Origin: an uncultured Acinetobacter sp.
GTDB lineage: Bacteria > Pseudomonadota > Gammaproteobacteria > Pseudomonadales > Moraxellaceae
Reading direction: 5' to 3'
Length of the DNA: 60,086 bases
Assembly (NCBI RefSeq): GCF_947493735.1
Contig: NZ_CANLSL010000018.1
Span: forward strand, 1 to 60,086
Within the stretch, counting starts at the first letter, position 1; each line of letters starts with the position of its first letter. Position numbers and translations under genes: made by a program. The notes under the pieces were generated by a model. The model did no database searches. It saw nothing but the letters and a program-made list of their open reading frames with translations, and was not told the origin of the DNA. Positions 58,501 to 60,086 of this stretch are shown here, in pieces.

Positions 58501-59004
58501 AAAGCCACCAAAGCCATTCAAAAAGGTAAATCGCCAAACTTCGATCAACCGTTGAATTTAACGGCGGATATTAATTTACATCTACCTGCGCTGATTCCTG
58601 ATGATTATCTTGGTGATGTGCATCAACGTTTATTGTTTTATAAGCGTATTAGTAATGCAGTGAATGCCGATAAACTGAATAATATTCGGATTGAGTTGAT
58701 TGATCGTTTTGGCTTGCTTCCTCAACCTGTGAAATATTTGTTTGCAGTGCATCAAATTCGACTAAAAGCTGAAGAATTAGGCATTGCAAAGATTGATGTG
58801 GCAAAAGGTGGAGGCCTAATTGATTTCTTACCTGATACGCCATTACAAGCCATTGCCATTATTCAAATGATGCAAAAGCAACCGACTTATTATCGGATGG
58901 AAGGTGGGCAACGCTTAAAAGTCACGGTTCAGCTCGAAGAGTCAGATAAACGATTGGCTTTTGTCGAAGCATTATTGGATCAACTTTTGGCTTCACTACA
59001 TTAA
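55552..59004 (+). CDS. mfd: Transcription-repair coupling factor Mfd
   Basis: Mfd removes RNA polymerase stalled at DNA damage and recruits UvrA. 1150 residues. It has a UvrB-like N-terminal module (1-300), an RNA-polymerase-interacting domain near 480-560 (SIGAPVVHIDYGVGRYAGL), and a RecG-like translocase with Walker A GDVGFGKTEVAMR (about 628) and DEEH in VDEEHRFGV. Motif VI region RGRVGRS is present, and the C-terminal TRCF domain closes the protein. All helicase motifs are intact. It is monocistronic with no clear ribosome-binding site. Confidence 0.97.
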   Translation: MLLQSAIQQLKLSQLKQGEKRWIGQIQGSIGSLLLSEIAQQHDKLIVVIARNHQHLAQLESEIEFYGQNVHVFPDWETLPYDRLSPHQDIISERLSLLTNMPKSGIVLISATTLAQRVAPPSWLYGQHFDIRQGESFDVERKREQLIAAGYHAVDTVYEHGEFAVRGSLMDIFASGQDAPVRIDLFDDEVESLRFFDPETQRTIEKIEQFRILPAKEFPLKEGRSLFRDRYAELFPESNPKRNAIYQDVMDGLASPGLEYYFPLFFSAEQLQQSTFLDYVPLDSLIVNETHLEQDIGQFWQEVERRYDDRKSNIDQPILPPEQLFVNASQIAQRLNQHPRIIVSFDEATDRAGTMNLEGLTPPKLSVDHKLDDPFSHVKQFISAQKYPVLLVAESAGRREGLKESLKMNQLKVVDSLQQFLDEKCQLAITDAPLERGLLLPDQLAIITESQLYEQRVIQRRRKHQKEVSEEFLVRSLTELSIGAPVVHIDYGVGRYAGLVTLDIDDQTHEFLQLNYADDAKVYVPVTNLHLISRFSGGDPDLAPLHKLGTDQWSKAKRKALEQIHDVAAELLHIHARRQAKPGFAFAFDESLYHQFVSGFIYEETLDQHNAITATLHDMQQARPMDRLVCGDVGFGKTEVAMRAAFVAAQNEKQVAVLVPTTLLAQQHYESFKDRFADTAIRIEVLSRFGTNKSHQKIIADIADGKVDILIGTHKILQESVQFKNLGLMIVDEEHRFGVRDKERIKAMRADVDMLTLTATPIPRTLNMAFSGMRDLSIIATPPARRLAVKTFVMDETDAVIKEAVLRELLRGGQVYFLHNEVETIERTAENLRVLLPEARVAVAHGQMREKELEHVMQQFYHKQYNVLVCSTIIETGIDVPNANTIIIERADKLGLAQLHQLRGRVGRSHHQAYAYLLVPSVKHLKGDAEKRLDAIQRANTLGAGFVLATEDLEIRGAGELLGEQQSGSMQAIGYSLYMEMLEKATKAIQKGKSPNFDQPLNLTADINLHLPALIPDDYLGDVHQRLLFYKRISNAVNADKLNNIRIELIDRFGLLPQPVKYLFAVHQIRLKAEELGIAKIDVAKGGGLIDFLPDTPLQAIAIIQMMQKQPTYYRMEGGQRLKVTVQLEESDKRLAFVEALLDQLLASLH

Positions 59005-59152
59005 GGTTGCAATTTCTATATTTTATCAGCCCAAGCTGACATAAATTATCTGCTAAATCAGTGTAATTGCGTAAATCTTTTGAGAAAATTGATTTCCTCA
59101 AGCACGAGCTATGATAGTATTGCTGCAACATTAACTGTAGTTATTAATTGAT

Positions 59153-59587
59153 ATGTTTACTTTGCATCCACAACTTGCCCAAGATACTTTTTTTGTCGGT
59201 GATTTTCCGCTTTGTACATGTCGTTTGATGAATGATATGCAGTTTCCGTGGTTAATTTTGATTCCACGTGTACCAGGTGTGACTGAGCTTTATGAATTAA
59301 GCGAAGCAGACCAAGCTCAATTTCTACGTGAATCAAGTTGGTTGTCTAGCCAGCTTTCTCGTGTTTTTCGTGCTGATAAAATGAATGTGGCTGCACTTGG
59401 TAATGTTGTGCCACAGTTGCATTTTCATCATGTGGTGCGTTATCAGAATGACAGTGCTTGGCCAAAACCTGTGTGGGGCACACCTGCAATGTCTTATTCT
59501 TCAGAAGTTTTGGCGCATATGCGTCAAACTTTGATGCTTGCATTACGAGGTCAAGGTGAAATGCCTTTTGATTGGCGTATGGATTAA
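59153..59587 (+). CDS. HIT-domain protein
   Basis: 144 residues. The catalytic His triad region reads VPQLHFHHVVRY, which fits the H-x-H-x-H-like branch seen in diadenosine tetraphosphate hydrolase-type HIT proteins of Pseudomonas and Acinetobacter. FPWLILIPRVPGVTELYEL supplies the other conserved strand. It likely hydrolyses a nucleotide conjugate; the substrate is not known. Confidence 0.87.
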   Translation: MFTLHPQLAQDTFFVGDFPLCTCRLMNDMQFPWLILIPRVPGVTELYELSEADQAQFLRESSWLSSQLSRVFRADKMNVAALGNVVPQLHFHHVVRYQNDSAWPKPVWGTPAMSYSSEVLAHMRQTLMLALRGQGEMPFDWRMD

Positions 59588-59612
59588 TTCAATCGGTTAA
59601 TTGAGACATGCC

Positions 59613-60023
59613 ATGATCCAAAGACTATTTGGGGATAAAGCACCATATCAATTACTCAAGATATTACGCTATCTCGGTTTTTCAGTTCTTTGTATTTTAA
59701 TATGCGTTGGTTTTGTCACAGAAATTATCATTGGTCTGAACAGCCTATATCTCATTCCATTTATTATTATTGCACTTGCTTTTGAAAACAAACTCTACCA
59801 ACGGGTTGAGTATTTTTACGGAAAATACGCTCGTCAAAGTGCAACATATTTGTTTGATGTGTTTCTTTGCAGTTTATTCGTTGCTGCCATACACGCTTTA
59901 TTAATTCCTAGTTTTATTCTGATTTGTGCAATGATCTTTTTTGCACTGTACACCAAGATACCTAAGTTCATTGTTCTTAGTTCAAGCATTTTAGCGATTG
60001 CTACTTTTTATTTGGGGCTGTAG
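59613..60023 (+). CDS. Small multi-pass membrane protein, unknown function
   Basis: 136 residues from the ATG at 59613; TTG at 59601 is the alternative. Four hydrophobic segments (FSVLCILICVGFVTEIIIGL, LYLIPFIIIALAF, LFVAAIHALLIPSFILICAMIF, FIVLSSSILAIATFYL). Not recognised. It starts 25 bases after the HIT gene and may be co-transcribed with it. Confidence 0.6.
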   Translation: MIQRLFGDKAPYQLLKILRYLGFSVLCILICVGFVTEIIIGLNSLYLIPFIIIALAFENKLYQRVEYFYGKYARQSATYLFDVFLCSLFVAAIHALLIPSFILICAMIFFALYTKIPKFIVLSSSILAIATFYLGL

Positions 60024-60086
60024 TAGATTAGCAGAAGTGCTACTCTATAAAAATGAAGATAAATCGTTGTAAATTAGATAAAAATA

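Overview
This is chromosomal core DNA from a gammaproteobacterium of the Moraxellaceae, most likely Acinetobacter. The reasons are the AT-rich composition, an S1 protein matching my memory of Acinetobacter RpsA almost throughout, the detached type II secretion pair gspL-gspM beside gpsA, the split housekeeping operons, and families common in that genus (DUF2147, DUF2797, DUF4112, DUF1275, Tim44-like). I saw no insertion sequence, prophage, CRISPR array, rRNA or tRNA.

Layout. 0-4.3 kb, minus strand: a Tim44-domain membrane protein, radA and an alanine/glycine:sodium symporter. 4.5-8.5 kb, plus strand: lptM-lysA-dapF-xerC, the conserved lysine/diaminopimelate block, then a broken HD-domain gene. 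9-10.8 kb: etfB-etfA. 10.9-12.05 kb: two more genes with in-frame stop codons (DinB-like and DUF2147). 12.4-16.9 kb: gyrA, an alkyltransferase-like protein and small proteins. 16.9-20.2 kb, minus strand: a pair of M16 peptidases, one with and one without the zinc motif. 20.5-28.1 kb: ftsY, a repeat-flanked small zinc-motif gene, DUF2057, an orphan RND pump and small membrane proteins. 28.2-30.1 kb, minus strand: htpX and a lytic transglycosylase. 30.8-34.6 kb: ttcA, obgE, proB. 34.7-37.0 kb, minus strand: an alpha/beta hydrolase, DUF2058, DUF1275. 37.2-43.7 kb: a HolD-like clamp-loader psi subunit, a 2-hydroxyacid dehydrogenase, a tightly divergent DUF2797 / DUF6231-like pair, a yybP-ykoY (Mn2+) riboswitch with a Mn exporter gene, glyA and a nitroreductase. 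43.9-49.0 kb: gpsA behind a hairpin leader, sixA-like, gspL, gspM, a QueD-like gene, ung. 49.1-55.4 kb: enoyl-CoA hydratase family, tadA, SRPBCC, cmk-rpsA-ihfB-lapA-pyrF. 55.5-60.0 kb: mfd, a HIT protein and a small membrane protein.

Most of the window is housekeeping. DNA repair and replication recur (radA, xerC, gyrA, ATL, holD-like, ung, mfd, ihfB), as do envelope and protein quality control (lptM, lapA, htpX, M16 pair, lytic transglycosylase, GspLM).

The most notable signals are: (1) three genes within about 4 kb (7975-12048), each with one in-frame stop and the frame otherwise open; (2) a well-formed promoter plus yybP-ykoY riboswitch before a GDT1/TMEM165-family gene; (3) a probable, diverged HolD hidden as a hypothetical protein; (4) unexplained stem-loop leaders before gpsA and the QueD-like gene; (5) a repeat-rich island around a small CxxC/H-rich gene. 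I found no clear new multi-gene system. Family names rest on motif recognition from memory, not on database searches.
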